Below, piece after piece: positions 51,431 to 59,324 of a stretch of 64,000 nt of DNA (position 1 is the stretch's first letter; the number at the start of each line of letters is the position of its first letter). The translations under genes and the position numbers were made by a program. The notes below the pieces were generated by a model. It worked only from the letters and a program-made list of their open reading frames with translations. It searched no databases and was not told the origin of the DNA. Source of the stretch: Mitsuokella sp047974105 (GTDB lineage: Bacteria; Bacillota; Negativicutes; Selenomonadales; Selenomonadaceae); assembly GCF_047974105.1 (NCBI RefSeq), contig NZ_JBHYRS010000003.1, positions 186,001-250,000 on the forward strand. The letters are read 5' to 3'.

Positions 51431-53212
51431 GTGCAGATGAAAAAAGAGAACGAGAGAATTTTATGGCTGGCGGTCAATGCAAAGTATATGCATACCTCAC
51501 TGGCCGTGCGTTATCTGCGCGAATGCGTCAAGGGTTCAGAGATCATGGAGCTCACGATCAACCATCAGCTGCTTGACGCTCTTGGCGAGATTTATGAGCA
51601 AAAGCCGCGCGTGCTCGGCATTGCCTGTTATATCTGGAATATCGAGATGGTCAAAAAGCTTCTGCGGCTTCTGCCCAAAGCTCTGCCCGATACCATCATT
51701 ATCTGCGGCGGGCCTGAGGTTTCGTATGGCACGGCTGAATTCATGAAATCCTTCCCTATGGTGGATTTTGTCATTCGCGGTGAGGGAGAAGAGGCGGTGC
51801 CGGCACTTATCGAGAGAATCCGTCAATTTCATTTTGCCAAGAACGCGATGAAAAAGCTTGCAGGGCTGGGCATCGTGCCGGGCGTTGCCATGCGGCGCGG
51901 CGATGGTACGATTGAGGAGAGCACGGATGTGACTGTGGCGGACTTCCAAAATCCTGCGGTTGTGCCGTTTGGCTACCGTGAAGAGGAGATGGAGGGGCTT
52001 AAGGAACGCATTCTCTATTATGAGACTTCGCGCGGCTGTCCGTTTTCCTGCGCTTATTGCCTTTCGTGCGCGACGGCGGGCGTGCGCTATCTGTCTCTTG
52101 CACGCGTGTTCCGTGAACTTGACTTTTTTGTGCGCCACAACGTGCGTCAGGTCAAGTTCGTCGACCGCACGTTCAATGCGAAAAAGTCACATTTTCTGCC
52201 CATCCTGCAGTATCTCGTAAAACTGCCGCAGTCGGTGCGCACGAATTTCCATTTTGAAGTCGCCATCGACTACCTCGATGAAGAGGTTCTCGAAACGCTA
52301 AAAAAACTGCCGCGCGGCCGCGTGCAGCTTGAAATCGGCATCCAGTCGACCAATCCCCAGACGCTGGCCGCCGTCTCGCGCGTCAATCACTGGGAGAAAA
52401 TTGCCGGCCATATACGCCGCATCCTTTCCTTCCATAATATGCACCTGCATGTCGACCTGATTATCGGCCTGCCGGGTGAGGGCATGGCGTCGTTTGCGAA
52501 GTCCTTCAATGATGTCTACGCCCTGCATACCGATATGCTGCAGCTCGGTTTCCTCAAATTCCTCAAGGGGACTTCGATGATGCAGCTCGTAAAGCCGTAT
52601 CAATATGAATATATGCCGATGGCACCGTATGAAGTCATGACCTCAGATGCCCTGACCTATGGCGAAATCCGCTGGTTCCACAGCTTTGAGGCTGTTTTTG
52701 AGTATTATTACAATGCCGGACGCTGCCGCCATACGGCTGACTTTTTGATTGCCGCAGAAGAAAACGGCAATGCCTTTGCCTTTTGGCAGCGTTTTACCAA
52801 CTGGTGGGAATGCAAGGGATTCCACAGAATCGGCCATGCGACGAAAAATCTCTATGGCTATCTAAGGGAATTCTGTCGGGAAACATATGGCCTTCCGGAG
52901 AAGCTCCTTGACAATCTGCTGCGCTTCGATGCCCTGATGGCTGACGGCGGCCGCATTCGTCCGACATATCTGCACTGGGATATGGAAAAGCATCAGGACA
53001 GGACGGCACCATTCTGGCGCAGCGACAGGCCGCTTCGCTATATTCCCGATTTCGTCTTCCGCAATTGGCGCGATGTGCGCGGCAAATATCATATCGAGTT
53101 TTTTGCTTATGATGTCCGGCAGGCAGGGAAGGGGAAAATGGCAGAACGGGAGACCATCCTGCTGTTTGATTTTACCGGCTTTGCTGTGACATGTCAGGAA
53201 ATCGTGTTATAA
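51431..53212 (+). CDS. B12-binding radical SAM protein with DUF4080
   Basis: The 593-residue protein has an N-terminal cobalamin-binding-like domain (about 8-135; VNAKYMHTSLAVRYLRE, GIACYIWNIEMVKKL, CGGPEVSYG). A radical SAM domain follows, with its cysteine triad in SRGCPFSCAYCLS near residue 205 and DLIIGLPGEGMASF near 340, and a C-terminal DUF4080 region from about 390. Such proteins probably modify a substrate through a 5'-deoxyadenosyl radical; the substrate is unknown. GTG 51431 lies eight bases after GGAAGG; ATG 51437 is an alternative. The DUF4080 label rests on layout, not on a search. Confidence 0.82.
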   Translation: MQMKKENERILWLAVNAKYMHTSLAVRYLRECVKGSEIMELTINHQLLDALGEIYEQKPRVLGIACYIWNIEMVKKLLRLLPKALPDTIIICGGPEVSYGTAEFMKSFPMVDFVIRGEGEEAVPALIERIRQFHFAKNAMKKLAGLGIVPGVAMRRGDGTIEESTDVTVADFQNPAVVPFGYREEEMEGLKERILYYETSRGCPFSCAYCLSCATAGVRYLSLARVFRELDFFVRHNVRQVKFVDRTFNAKKSHFLPILQYLVKLPQSVRTNFHFEVAIDYLDEEVLETLKKLPRGRVQLEIGIQSTNPQTLAAVSRVNHWEKIAGHIRRILSFHNMHLHVDLIIGLPGEGMASFAKSFNDVYALHTDMLQLGFLKFLKGTSMMQLVKPYQYEYMPMAPYEVMTSDALTYGEIRWFHSFEAVFEYYYNAGRCRHTADFLIAAEENGNAFAFWQRFTNWWECKGFHRIGHATKNLYGYLREFCRETYGLPEKLLDNLLRFDALMADGGRIRPTYLHWDMEKHQDRTAPFWRSDRPLRYIPDFVFRNWRDVRGKYHIEFFAYDVRQAGKGKMAERETILLFDFTGFAVTCQEIVL

Positions 53213-53213
53213 T
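53186..53213 (+). promoter_or_regulatory. Promoter for the Cof phosphatase gene
   Basis: GTGACA (53186-53191) and TATAAT (53208-53213) are 16 bases apart, with TGT as an extended -10, overlapping the end of the radical SAM gene. Confidence 0.7.
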
Positions 53214-53257
53214 TTAGCCGAAGAGAATATAAATATAATAGAAGGGAACTATGCGTT

Positions 53258-54022
53258 ATGAAATTAGCAGCAACTGATTTTGACGGGACATTCTGTCCCA
53301 TTCATGAGCCTGTACCGCAGTCAAATATCGATGCCGTCAAAAAATGGCAGGCGGCAGGGAATAAATTCGGCATCTGCACGGGCCGCGGCCTGAGCCTCAT
53401 TGACTTTGAGCTGCAGAAATATCCGGACCTGCAGCCTGATTATCTCGTCTGCAACAACGGTGCGGTCATCGTCGACAAAAAGAAGGAAATCCTGACGAGC
53501 CTGACTTTTCCGTGCGAGATGCTGCAGGGGCTTCTCGATATGCCGCTCATACATGAGACAAACAATCCCATGCGCATCCTGACGGAGACGGATATGTATC
53601 TTCTTGACATTCCAACTGCCATGGAATTTGGGCTGAACATCCCGATGGAAAAGGTGACTTTTGCCAAGGCGCGCGAGATGCCTAAAGTTGTGCAGGTCAG
53701 CATGCGCTGCGCGACGGTCGAAGAGGCACAGGAGACGACGGCGAAGGTGCGCGCAAAATATCCGGAAATCATCGGCAACATCAACCGCAACTACGTCGAC
53801 CTGAACCTTAAAGAGGCCAACAAGCGTGACGGCTTGCGCCGTCTGCTCACTGTCACAAAATGGCAGCCGGAAGAAATTTTCTTCATTGGTGACGATCAGA
53901 ACGATTTGCCCGCCGTTGAGTATTTCCATGGCTATACGGTCGAGACGGCTCAGCCATTCATGAAGGAAGCAGCCAAGGCCGTCTATCCGACTGTCGGGGA
54001 CATGCTGCTCCGGAATATTTAA
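53258..54022 (+). CDS. Cof-type HAD phosphatase (subfamily IIB)
   Basis: The 254-residue protein begins with motif I in TDFDGTFCP, has the Cof-type cap domain between about 85 and 180, the lysine of LKEANKRDGLRRL near residue 190 and motif IV in FIGDDQNDLPAVEYF near residue 210. Such enzymes dephosphorylate sugar phosphates, flavin mononucleotide or pyridoxal phosphate, and the choice cannot be made from sequence. It has its own promoter and shares a bidirectional terminator with fba. Confidence 0.88.
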   Translation: MKLAATDFDGTFCPIHEPVPQSNIDAVKKWQAAGNKFGICTGRGLSLIDFELQKYPDLQPDYLVCNNGAVIVDKKKEILTSLTFPCEMLQGLLDMPLIHETNNPMRILTETDMYLLDIPTAMEFGLNIPMEKVTFAKAREMPKVVQVSMRCATVEEAQETTAKVRAKYPEIIGNINRNYVDLNLKEANKRDGLRRLLTVTKWQPEEIFFIGDDQNDLPAVEYFHGYTVETAQPFMKEAAKAVYPTVGDMLLRNI

Positions 54023-54071
54023 AAAGGCAATAAAAAAGACCGCCATGAAAGCGGTCTTTTTTATTGCCTTT
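54023..54071. terminator. Bidirectional terminator between the Cof gene and fba
   Basis: A perfect 21-bp inverted repeat (54023-54043 with 54051-54071) encloses CATGAAA. Its A6/T6 tracts give a U run on either transcript. Confidence 0.95.
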
Positions 54072-54087
54072 ATCGTATCCGGATGGA

Positions 54088-55086
54088 TTACTTGTTGGCG
54101 TTGACGAGTTCCATAACGCCGGCAGCGCTGTTTGCGGAGCCGAGAACTTCTTTGATCTTGTGCTCAACGAGCTCTTTGATGTAAGCACGGCCATCAGCGC
54201 AGTACTGACGCGGGTCAAAGTGCTCCGGATGAGCGAAGAAGTGCTCACGGATACCAGCCGTCATAGCGAGACGCAGGTCGGAGTCGATGTTGATCTTGCA
54301 GACAGCGGATTTTGCAGCTTTGCGGAGCTGATCCTCAGGGATACCTACAGCATCAGCGAGCTTGCCGCCGTTTTCGTTGATGATCTTGACATACTTCGGA
54401 ATAACGGAGGAAGCACCATGGAGAACAATCGGGAACTCCGGAATCTTCTTCTCGATTTCAGCGAGGATATCGAAACGCAGTTCAGGCGGCACGAGAACGC
54501 CGTCAGCGTTGCGCGTGCACTGTTCCGGTTTGAATTTGAATGCGCCATGGCTCGTGCCGATAGCGATTGCGAGGGAATCAACACCCGTCTCGCTGACGAA
54601 TTCCTCAACCTCTTCCGGCTGCGTGTAAGCTGCTTCGTGAGCAGCGACTTTTACATCATCTTCGATGCCGGCGAGCTTACCGAGCTCAGCTTCGACAACG
54701 ACGCCATGCTCATGAGCATAAGCAACGACTTCCTGCGTGCGTTTGATGTTCTCTTTGAACTCGTATTTCGAGCCATCGAACATAACGGACGTGAAGCCAT
54801 CATCGATGCAGGCTTTGCAGGTCTCGAAATCCGGACCATGATCGAGGTGCAGAGCGATAGGAATATCGTTGACCTCAAGAGCTGCCTCGACGAGGTGACG
54901 GAGATACGGGCCCTTAGCGTACTTGCGTGCGCCGGCGGAAGCCTGCAGGATAACCGGGGAATTCAGCTCTGCAGCTGCTTCCGTGATACCCTGTACAATC
55001 TCCATGTTGTTGATGTTGAAAGCACCGATGGCGAAGCCGCCTTCATAAGCTTTCTTGAACATTTCTTTCGTTCCAACTAATGGCAT
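54088..55086 (-). CDS. fba: Fructose-1,6-bisphosphate aldolase, class II
   Basis: This 332-residue zinc aldolase splits fructose-1,6-bisphosphate in glycolysis and forms it in gluconeogenesis. Hallmarks are AFNINNMEIVQGI near residue 20, LHLDHGPDFETCKACIDDGFTSVMFDGS near residue 80-110 with the zinc-binding His, EAELGKLAGIEDD, and VLHGASSVI near residue 218 with a further ligand. The minus-strand AGGGGGT lies eight bases before the ATG. It lies 138 bases beyond rluD but has a good promoter of its own. Confidence 0.96.
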   Translation of the reverse strand: MPLVGTKEMFKKAYEGGFAIGAFNINNMEIVQGITEAAAELNSPVILQASAGARKYAKGPYLRHLVEAALEVNDIPIALHLDHGPDFETCKACIDDGFTSVMFDGSKYEFKENIKRTQEVVAYAHEHGVVVEAELGKLAGIEDDVKVAAHEAAYTQPEEVEEFVSETGVDSLAIAIGTSHGAFKFKPEQCTRNADGVLVPPELRFDILAEIEKKIPEFPIVLHGASSVIPKYVKIINENGGKLADAVGIPEDQLRKAAKSAVCKINIDSDLRLAMTAGIREHFFAHPEHFDPRQYCADGRAYIKELVEHKIKEVLGSANSAAGVMELVNANK

Positions 55087-55115
55087 TTTTCATTACCCCC
55101 TAATGAAATTATGTT

Positions 55116-55168
55116 CACTATACGAACTGATTTCATTATAACATAGAACACGCTTATGGTGTATAGTG
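55116..55168. repeat. Inverted repeat flanking the fba promoter
   Basis: CACTATAC (55116-55123) and GTATAGTG (55161-55168) are perfect inverted copies 37 bases apart, one on each side of the fba -10. They could be an operator pair; no regulator is identified. Confidence 0.45.
55135..55143 (-). promoter_or_regulatory. Extended -10 promoter for fba
   Basis: The minus strand reads TGTTATAAT about 50 bases before fba. A TTGACA on the same strand (55177-55172) lies 31 bases upstream, too far to act as its -35. Confidence 0.6.
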
Positions 55169-55224
55169 GATTGTCAATTTTTATGAAAAACTCATCGTTT
55201 GCGAATAAATAATAAGAATTATCT

Positions 55225-56118
55225 TCACAAAAGCTGACAATCCGAGACAATTTGCTCCATATCGGACGGCAGCGGAACTTTGATGTTGATGTTTTGCCCG
55301 GTCATGGGATGCGTGAAGTAGAGACGGCAGGCGTGCAGGGCCTGCCTTTTTATCAGGCTGCAGTCTCCGCCGTAGAGGTCATCGCCTAAAAGAGGATGGC
55401 CGAGATGGGCGAGATGCACGCGAATCTGATGCGTGCGGCCCGTGTCCAAGACGAGGCGCAGCAGGGAAAAACGTCCGTTTGACCGCACGGTGCGGTAATG
55501 CGTACGGGCTTCCTGACCTTCCGGCGAAACTTTTCTGAGGATGATGCTCGGCAGCGCGCGTGCAATCGGCGCGTCGATGAGGCCGTCGGGCGGCGTGAGG
55601 TTTCCTTCTATAATAGCGAGATATTCGCGGTGAAAGAGTTTTCCCTCTCCGCGCCTTGGCGTCAGCTTATACTGTACCTGAGGAACTTTGGCGATGAGCA
55701 CAAGGCCTGAGGTATCGCGGTCAAGCCGGTGCACAGGGTGATAGGCATGGTGCTCGCCGTGTGTTTCATACCAATATAAGATGGCGTTGCCCAGGGTGCC
55801 ATGTGCTTCTTTGGTGGTCGGATGGACGAGCTGGCCAGCCGGCTTGTTGACAATCATGAGGTATTCATCTTCGTAGCGGATGTCGAGGGGCAGCTTTTCC
55901 GGTTCGATATTGGAGGGCCGTACGATATCGTAACTCACGAGGTCGCCATTTTTGACTTCGGCCCGTGCGGCATTGCAGAGCACGCCGTTGACGCGGAACG
56001 TGCCGGAATGCTTGATGCGTTTCCAGATGGTCGAGGAGATGCCTTCTTTTTGTGTCAGAAAAGCCTTGACGGGCATAGTCGTCAAGGCTTCTGGCAGTTT
56101 GACGCGGATCTGCGTCAT
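55225..56118 (-). CDS. rluD: RluD-family 23S rRNA pseudouridine synthase
   Basis: The 297-residue protein has an S4-like N-terminal segment (about 15-75) and a RluA/RluD-type catalytic domain with HRLDRDTSGLVLIAK near residue 130, where the Asp is the nucleophile. The late TGRTHQIRVHLAHLGHPLLGD motif is typical of the family. Firmicutes carry several paralogues, so the target uridine is uncertain and the symbol is tentative. Its ATG overlaps the uraA stop as ATGA, so it is probably expressed from the uraA transcript. Confidence 0.88.
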   Translation of the reverse strand: MTQIRVKLPEALTTMPVKAFLTQKEGISSTIWKRIKHSGTFRVNGVLCNAARAEVKNGDLVSYDIVRPSNIEPEKLPLDIRYEDEYLMIVNKPAGQLVHPTTKEAHGTLGNAILYWYETHGEHHAYHPVHRLDRDTSGLVLIAKVPQVQYKLTPRRGEGKLFHREYLAIIEGNLTPPDGLIDAPIARALPSIILRKVSPEGQEARTHYRTVRSNGRFSLLRLVLDTGRTHQIRVHLAHLGHPLLGDDLYGGDCSLIKRQALHACRLYFTHPMTGQNINIKVPLPSDMEQIVSDCQLL

Positions 56119-57422
56119 TTGTTTTCTTTATCCTTTGGTTCAATCTCGCTGACCGGATCGTTTTTGCCGACGAGCGGGTTCTTGTCACCGCGGGCCATGG
56201 CGATGAGGCGGAAGGCAAGGGACAGGATGATGGCGACGACTGTTGCGAGCGACATGCCCTTGAAGCTTACGGTGCCAATCGTCAGGCTGGCCGTCGAAAC
56301 GCCGATGCCCATGACGATGGACGTCAGCAGAAGGTTCATCGGATTGTTGTAGTCGACTTTTGCTTCGACGAGGATGCGGATGCCGGAAGCGGCGATGACG
56401 CCGAAGAGCAGCATGGAAACGCCGCCCATGACCGGCGTCGGGATGCTCTGGATGAGGGCCGCGAGCTTGCCGAAGCACGAGAGAATGATGGCGAAGACAG
56501 CAGCACCGCCGATGACCCAGGTCGAGAAGACCTTCGTGATGGCAAGTACGCCGATATTTTCACCGTACGTCGTGTTCGGCGTCGAGCCAAAGAAACCCGA
56601 GATGATGGTCGAAAGGCCGTTGCCGAAGATGGAGCGGTCGAGGCCCGGGTCTTTGGTGAGGTCATGGCCGACGATGTTGCCCGTGACAATCAGATGACCG
56701 ATATGCTCGACGATGACGACGAGCGAGGCCGGCAGGATGATGAGGATGGCACCGAGGTCAAATACCGGCGTGTAGAAGGTCGGCAAGGCAAACCACGGGG
56801 CATTGGCGACGAGTGTCCAATCGACGATGCCGCAGGCAGCTGCGATGATGTAGCCGCTGACGACGCCGATGAGGATGGGGATGATGGAGAGGAAGCCCTT
56901 GAAGGCAACCGAAGCGAAGATTGTGATGGCCAGTGTGGCAAGGGAGACGAAGATGGTCGTGCCATCGGCCTTGTCGCCCGTGAGGCCAGCCATGCCGGCG
57001 GCGGTCGGCATGAGCTCGAGACCAATGACGGCGACGATGGCACCCATCGAGGCCGGCGGGAAAATCACATCAATCCAGCTCGTGCCGACTGCGCGCACGA
57101 GAAGTCCGACGAGGCAGAAGACCACGCCGACACAGATGAAGCCGCCGAGTGCTGCTTCATAGCTGTACTGCGCGAGTACGAGAAAGACAGGAGAAAGAAA
57201 GGCAAAGCTCGAACCGAGATAGGCTGGAATTTTTCCTTTGCAGAGGACGAGATAGAGAATGGTGCCAATGCCGTTGAAGAGCAGGACCGTGGCCGGATTG
57301 ATCTTAAAGAGAATCGGCACGAGCACCGTAGAGCCGAACATCGCGAAGAGATGCTGCAGCGAAAGGGGGATGGTCTCGAGAAGCGGCAGCTTCTCTTCGA
57401 CACCGATAGGACGTTTTTGCAA
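56115..57422 (-). CDS. uraA: Uracil permease (NCS2 family)
   Basis: The 435-residue protein is a uracil:proton symporter of the NCS2 family, with about 14 hydrophobic segments. It has LQHLFAMFGSTVLVP near the start, YLGSSFAFLSP near residue 70, the GLELMPTAAG segment and the signature GFFGSTPNTTYGENIGVLAITKV near residue 285, where the Glu binds uracil in homologues. The start is TTG with AAAGGAGTGA nine bases upstream on the minus strand. It is first of a uraA-rluD unit and may be controlled by its leader. Confidence 0.93.
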   Translation of the reverse strand: MQKRPIGVEEKLPLLETIPLSLQHLFAMFGSTVLVPILFKINPATVLLFNGIGTILYLVLCKGKIPAYLGSSFAFLSPVFLVLAQYSYEAALGGFICVGVVFCLVGLLVRAVGTSWIDVIFPPASMGAIVAVIGLELMPTAAGMAGLTGDKADGTTIFVSLATLAITIFASVAFKGFLSIIPILIGVVSGYIIAAACGIVDWTLVANAPWFALPTFYTPVFDLGAILIILPASLVVIVEHIGHLIVTGNIVGHDLTKDPGLDRSIFGNGLSTIISGFFGSTPNTTYGENIGVLAITKVFSTWVIGGAAVFAIILSCFGKLAALIQSIPTPVMGGVSMLLFGVIAASGIRILVEAKVDYNNPMNLLLTSIVMGIGVSTASLTIGTVSFKGMSLATVVAIILSLAFRLIAMARGDKNPLVGKNDPVSEIEPKDKENK

Positions 57423-57695
57423 GACAGGTCACTCCTTTCTTTAATAAGGCCTAAATGGAGCCTGATGCGCCTTACAGCCTTAATGAACGTTCTTGCTAAT
57501 AAGATAGAAATAAAGTACGTATCCAATTTATCATAGCTTGGGACAGATGTCCACTTTTCTTATTTGCCCTTGAAAACAGGTCGAATCTTATCATTCGCAG
57601 AGAATTATGCTGTGCTTTTTCAAAGAACTGTAACATGCCATTCTGCCTGTGTGCTCTCCTAAAAAACATTTTTACATAAAAATAGCGAAATACGG
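57423..57695 (-). promoter_or_regulatory. uraA upstream region with possible promoter and leader hairpins
   Basis: On the minus strand, TGGACA (57553-57548) lies 17 bases before TAAATT (57530-57525), a weak promoter candidate about 100 bases before uraA. Closer to the gene, two AAGGC copies can each pair with one GCCTT just before the ribosome site. I see no PyrR-binding consensus and no convincing gene in the rest. Confidence 0.35.
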
Positions 57696-57724
57696 TAGAC
57701 AGGCCGCTGAATTTCTTGTATAAT
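57696..57724 (+). promoter_or_regulatory. Promoter for lysC
   Basis: TAGACA (57696-57701) and a perfect TATAAT (57719-57724) are exactly 17 bases apart. The leader of about 80 bases is too short for a lysine riboswitch. Confidence 0.82.
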
Positions 57725-57809
57725 ATGTTTCGATTAAACACTTTAACAAACAAAAAGCCTTTGTGTCCGCTTATGACGGATGCACTGGTGTATGTTTAGG
57801 GGGAGAAAC

Positions 57810-59042
57810 ATGGCGCTTATTGTAAAGAAATTCGGTGGCAGCTCTGTCGCTACCACGGAAAAGATCATGAATGTAGCAAAGAGAGTGCTGAGCGAAAAGC
57901 AGCCGGGCGACCAGATCGTCATGGTGGTATCGGCAATGGGTGATACCACGGATAATCTCATTGAACTCGCCAACGGCATCACGAAGAATCCGTATCAGTA
58001 TGCGCGCGAAATGGATATGCTGCTGACGACCGGTGAGCAGGTCTCCATTGCACTCCTCGCAATGGCCTTTAAGAGCCTTGGTCAGCCGGCTGTCTCGCTG
58101 ACGGGTCCGATGGCAGGCATGCGTACGGATTCTGTACATACGAAGGGCCGCATCAAGGACATTCAGCCAAAACGCGTTCATGAGGAGCTCGATAAGGGCA
58201 ATATCGTTGTCGTGGCAGGCTTCCAGGGCTGCGACGAGATCGGCGACCTCGTCACGCTCGGCCGCGGCGGTTCTGATACGTCGGCCGTTGCCCTCGCCGG
58301 TGCGCTCAAGGCAGATTCCTGTGAAATCTACACGGATGTCGATGGCGTTTACTCGGCTGACCCGCGCATTGTCAAGAATGCGCGCAAGATGAAGGAAATC
58401 ACGTACTACGAGATGCTCGAGATGGCACGCCTCGGCGCTGGCGTTATGCAGCCGCGCTCTGTCGAAATGGGCAAGTACTTCAATATTCCGATTCACGTTC
58501 GTTCGACGTTCACGAATAAACCTGGCACGATCATTAGGGAGGACTATACAATGGAAGATAAGGATTTTGTAATCCGCGGTGTCGCACATGATGAGAAGGT
58601 AGCAAAGATTGCCGTACTCGGCATCCCGAATACGCCGGGCATTGCCCATGAGATTTTCTCGGCCCTGGCTGATGCCAACATCGATGTCGACATGATCGTG
58701 CAGAGCATCCGCAACATCGAAAAGAATGTCACGGATATGGTCTTCACGGTTGCTTCGGACGACCTTGCACAGGCCAAGAAGGTTGTTGACAAAGTTGCGG
58801 ACAAGCTCAACGCCATTGCCGTCCTGATTGAGGAAGACGTTGCGAAGGTCTCGATTGTCGGTGCCGGCATGCTCGGCAATCCTGGCATCGCTGCCCGCAT
58901 GTTCGGTGCACTTTCCAAGGCACAGATCAACATCGACATCATCAGCACGTCGGAAATCAGCATTTCCTGCCTCGTCAAGGGCTCGCAGCTCAAGGAAGCT
59001 GTCAATGCCATTCACGACGAGTTTTTCCCGCCAAAAGCTTAA
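57810..59042 (+). CDS. lysC: Aspartate kinase, alpha subunit
   Basis: LysC phosphorylates aspartate, the entry to lysine, threonine and methionine synthesis. The 410-residue protein begins VKKFGGSSVAT, has TTGEQVSIALL, GFQGCDEIGDLVTLGRGGSDTSA near residue 130-155 and TDVDGVYSADPR, then two ACT domains (about 255-335 and 340-405) for feedback inhibition. The length fits the short Firmicutes/actinobacterial type. The ATG follows AGGGGGAG; an in-frame ATG 30 bases earlier lacks such a site. It lies apart from hom and thrB, behind its own promoter. Confidence 0.95.
   Translation: MALIVKKFGGSSVATTEKIMNVAKRVLSEKQPGDQIVMVVSAMGDTTDNLIELANGITKNPYQYAREMDMLLTTGEQVSIALLAMAFKSLGQPAVSLTGPMAGMRTDSVHTKGRIKDIQPKRVHEELDKGNIVVVAGFQGCDEIGDLVTLGRGGSDTSAVALAGALKADSCEIYTDVDGVYSADPRIVKNARKMKEITYYEMLEMARLGAGVMQPRSVEMGKYFNIPIHVRSTFTNKPGTIIREDYTMEDKDFVIRGVAHDEKVAKIAVLGIPNTPGIAHEIFSALADANIDVDMIVQSIRNIEKNVTDMVFTVASDDLAQAKKVVDKVADKLNAIAVLIEEDVAKVSIVGAGMLGNPGIAARMFGALSKAQINIDIISTSEISISCLVKGSQLKEAVNAIHDEFFPPKA
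58551..59042 (+). CDS. lysC: Aspartate kinase beta subunit from internal start
   Basis: Inside lysC and in the same frame, AGGGAGG (58536-58542) lies eight bases before an ATG at 58551. Translation from there gives a 163-residue protein, starting MEDKDFVIRG, that is exactly the two-ACT regulatory half. B. subtilis aspartokinase II and its relatives make such a beta subunit from an internal start, and the strong ribosome site here suggests the same arrangement. Confidence 0.7.
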   Translation: MEDKDFVIRGVAHDEKVAKIAVLGIPNTPGIAHEIFSALADANIDVDMIVQSIRNIEKNVTDMVFTVASDDLAQAKKVVDKVADKLNAIAVLIEEDVAKVSIVGAGMLGNPGIAARMFGALSKAQINIDIISTSEISISCLVKGSQLKEAVNAIHDEFFPPKA

Positions 59043-59059
59043 GGATTTTTGACAATACG

Positions 59060-59085
59060 GCCGCCCCGTTCGGGGTGGCTTTTCT
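59060..59085 (+). terminator. Terminator after lysC
   Basis: GCCGCCCC (59060-59067) pairs with GGGGTGGC (59072-59079), with one G-T pair and a four-base loop, then TTTTCT. Confidence 0.8.
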
Positions 59086-59229
59086 ATTAACGGGCATTTT
59101 TCGTATTGGCAATTGACTTCAGATGTTTGACAGCAAATTTGCTTTTATTTACCGTGAATTGTCAGGAAATATGTAGAAATATTGTATACTTACCCGTTTT
59201 TATCTGGACATATCAAGAAAAAGCGTTTA

Positions 59230-59238
59230 TGATATACT
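59230..59238 (+). promoter_or_regulatory. Possible extended -10 promoter for the aminotransferase gene
   Basis: TGATATACT lies about 87 bases before the start in an AT-rich gap. A second TATACT at 59185-59190 has a TTGTCA upstream but at 20-base spacing. Confidence 0.5.
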
Positions 59239-59324
59239 CATCACGTGGATATGCGTAGATATTGTATGGAATGCAATGTTGTAATTTTAATTTTATGTAT
59301 GGAAAGCGAAAGGAAGTTTGTTCT

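Noticed and set aside
54064..55080. A 338-codon plus-strand frame opposite fba
   Set aside because: The minus-strand aldolase is unambiguous; the frame also runs through the terminator hairpin.
55172..55177. TTGACA (minus strand) as -35 of the fba promoter
   Set aside because: It is 31 bases from the TATAAT, far beyond the usual 16-18.
57423..57560. PyrR attenuator before uraA
   Set aside because: No PyrR-binding loop consensus and no terminator followed by a U run precede the gene.
57496..57753. An 85-codon minus-strand frame upstream of uraA
   Set aside because: It would run across the lysC promoter, has no ribosome site and no recognisable sequence.
57725..57809. Lysine riboswitch before lysC
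   Set aside because: The leader is only about 85 bases, half the size of a lysine riboswitch, and lacks its conserved junction.
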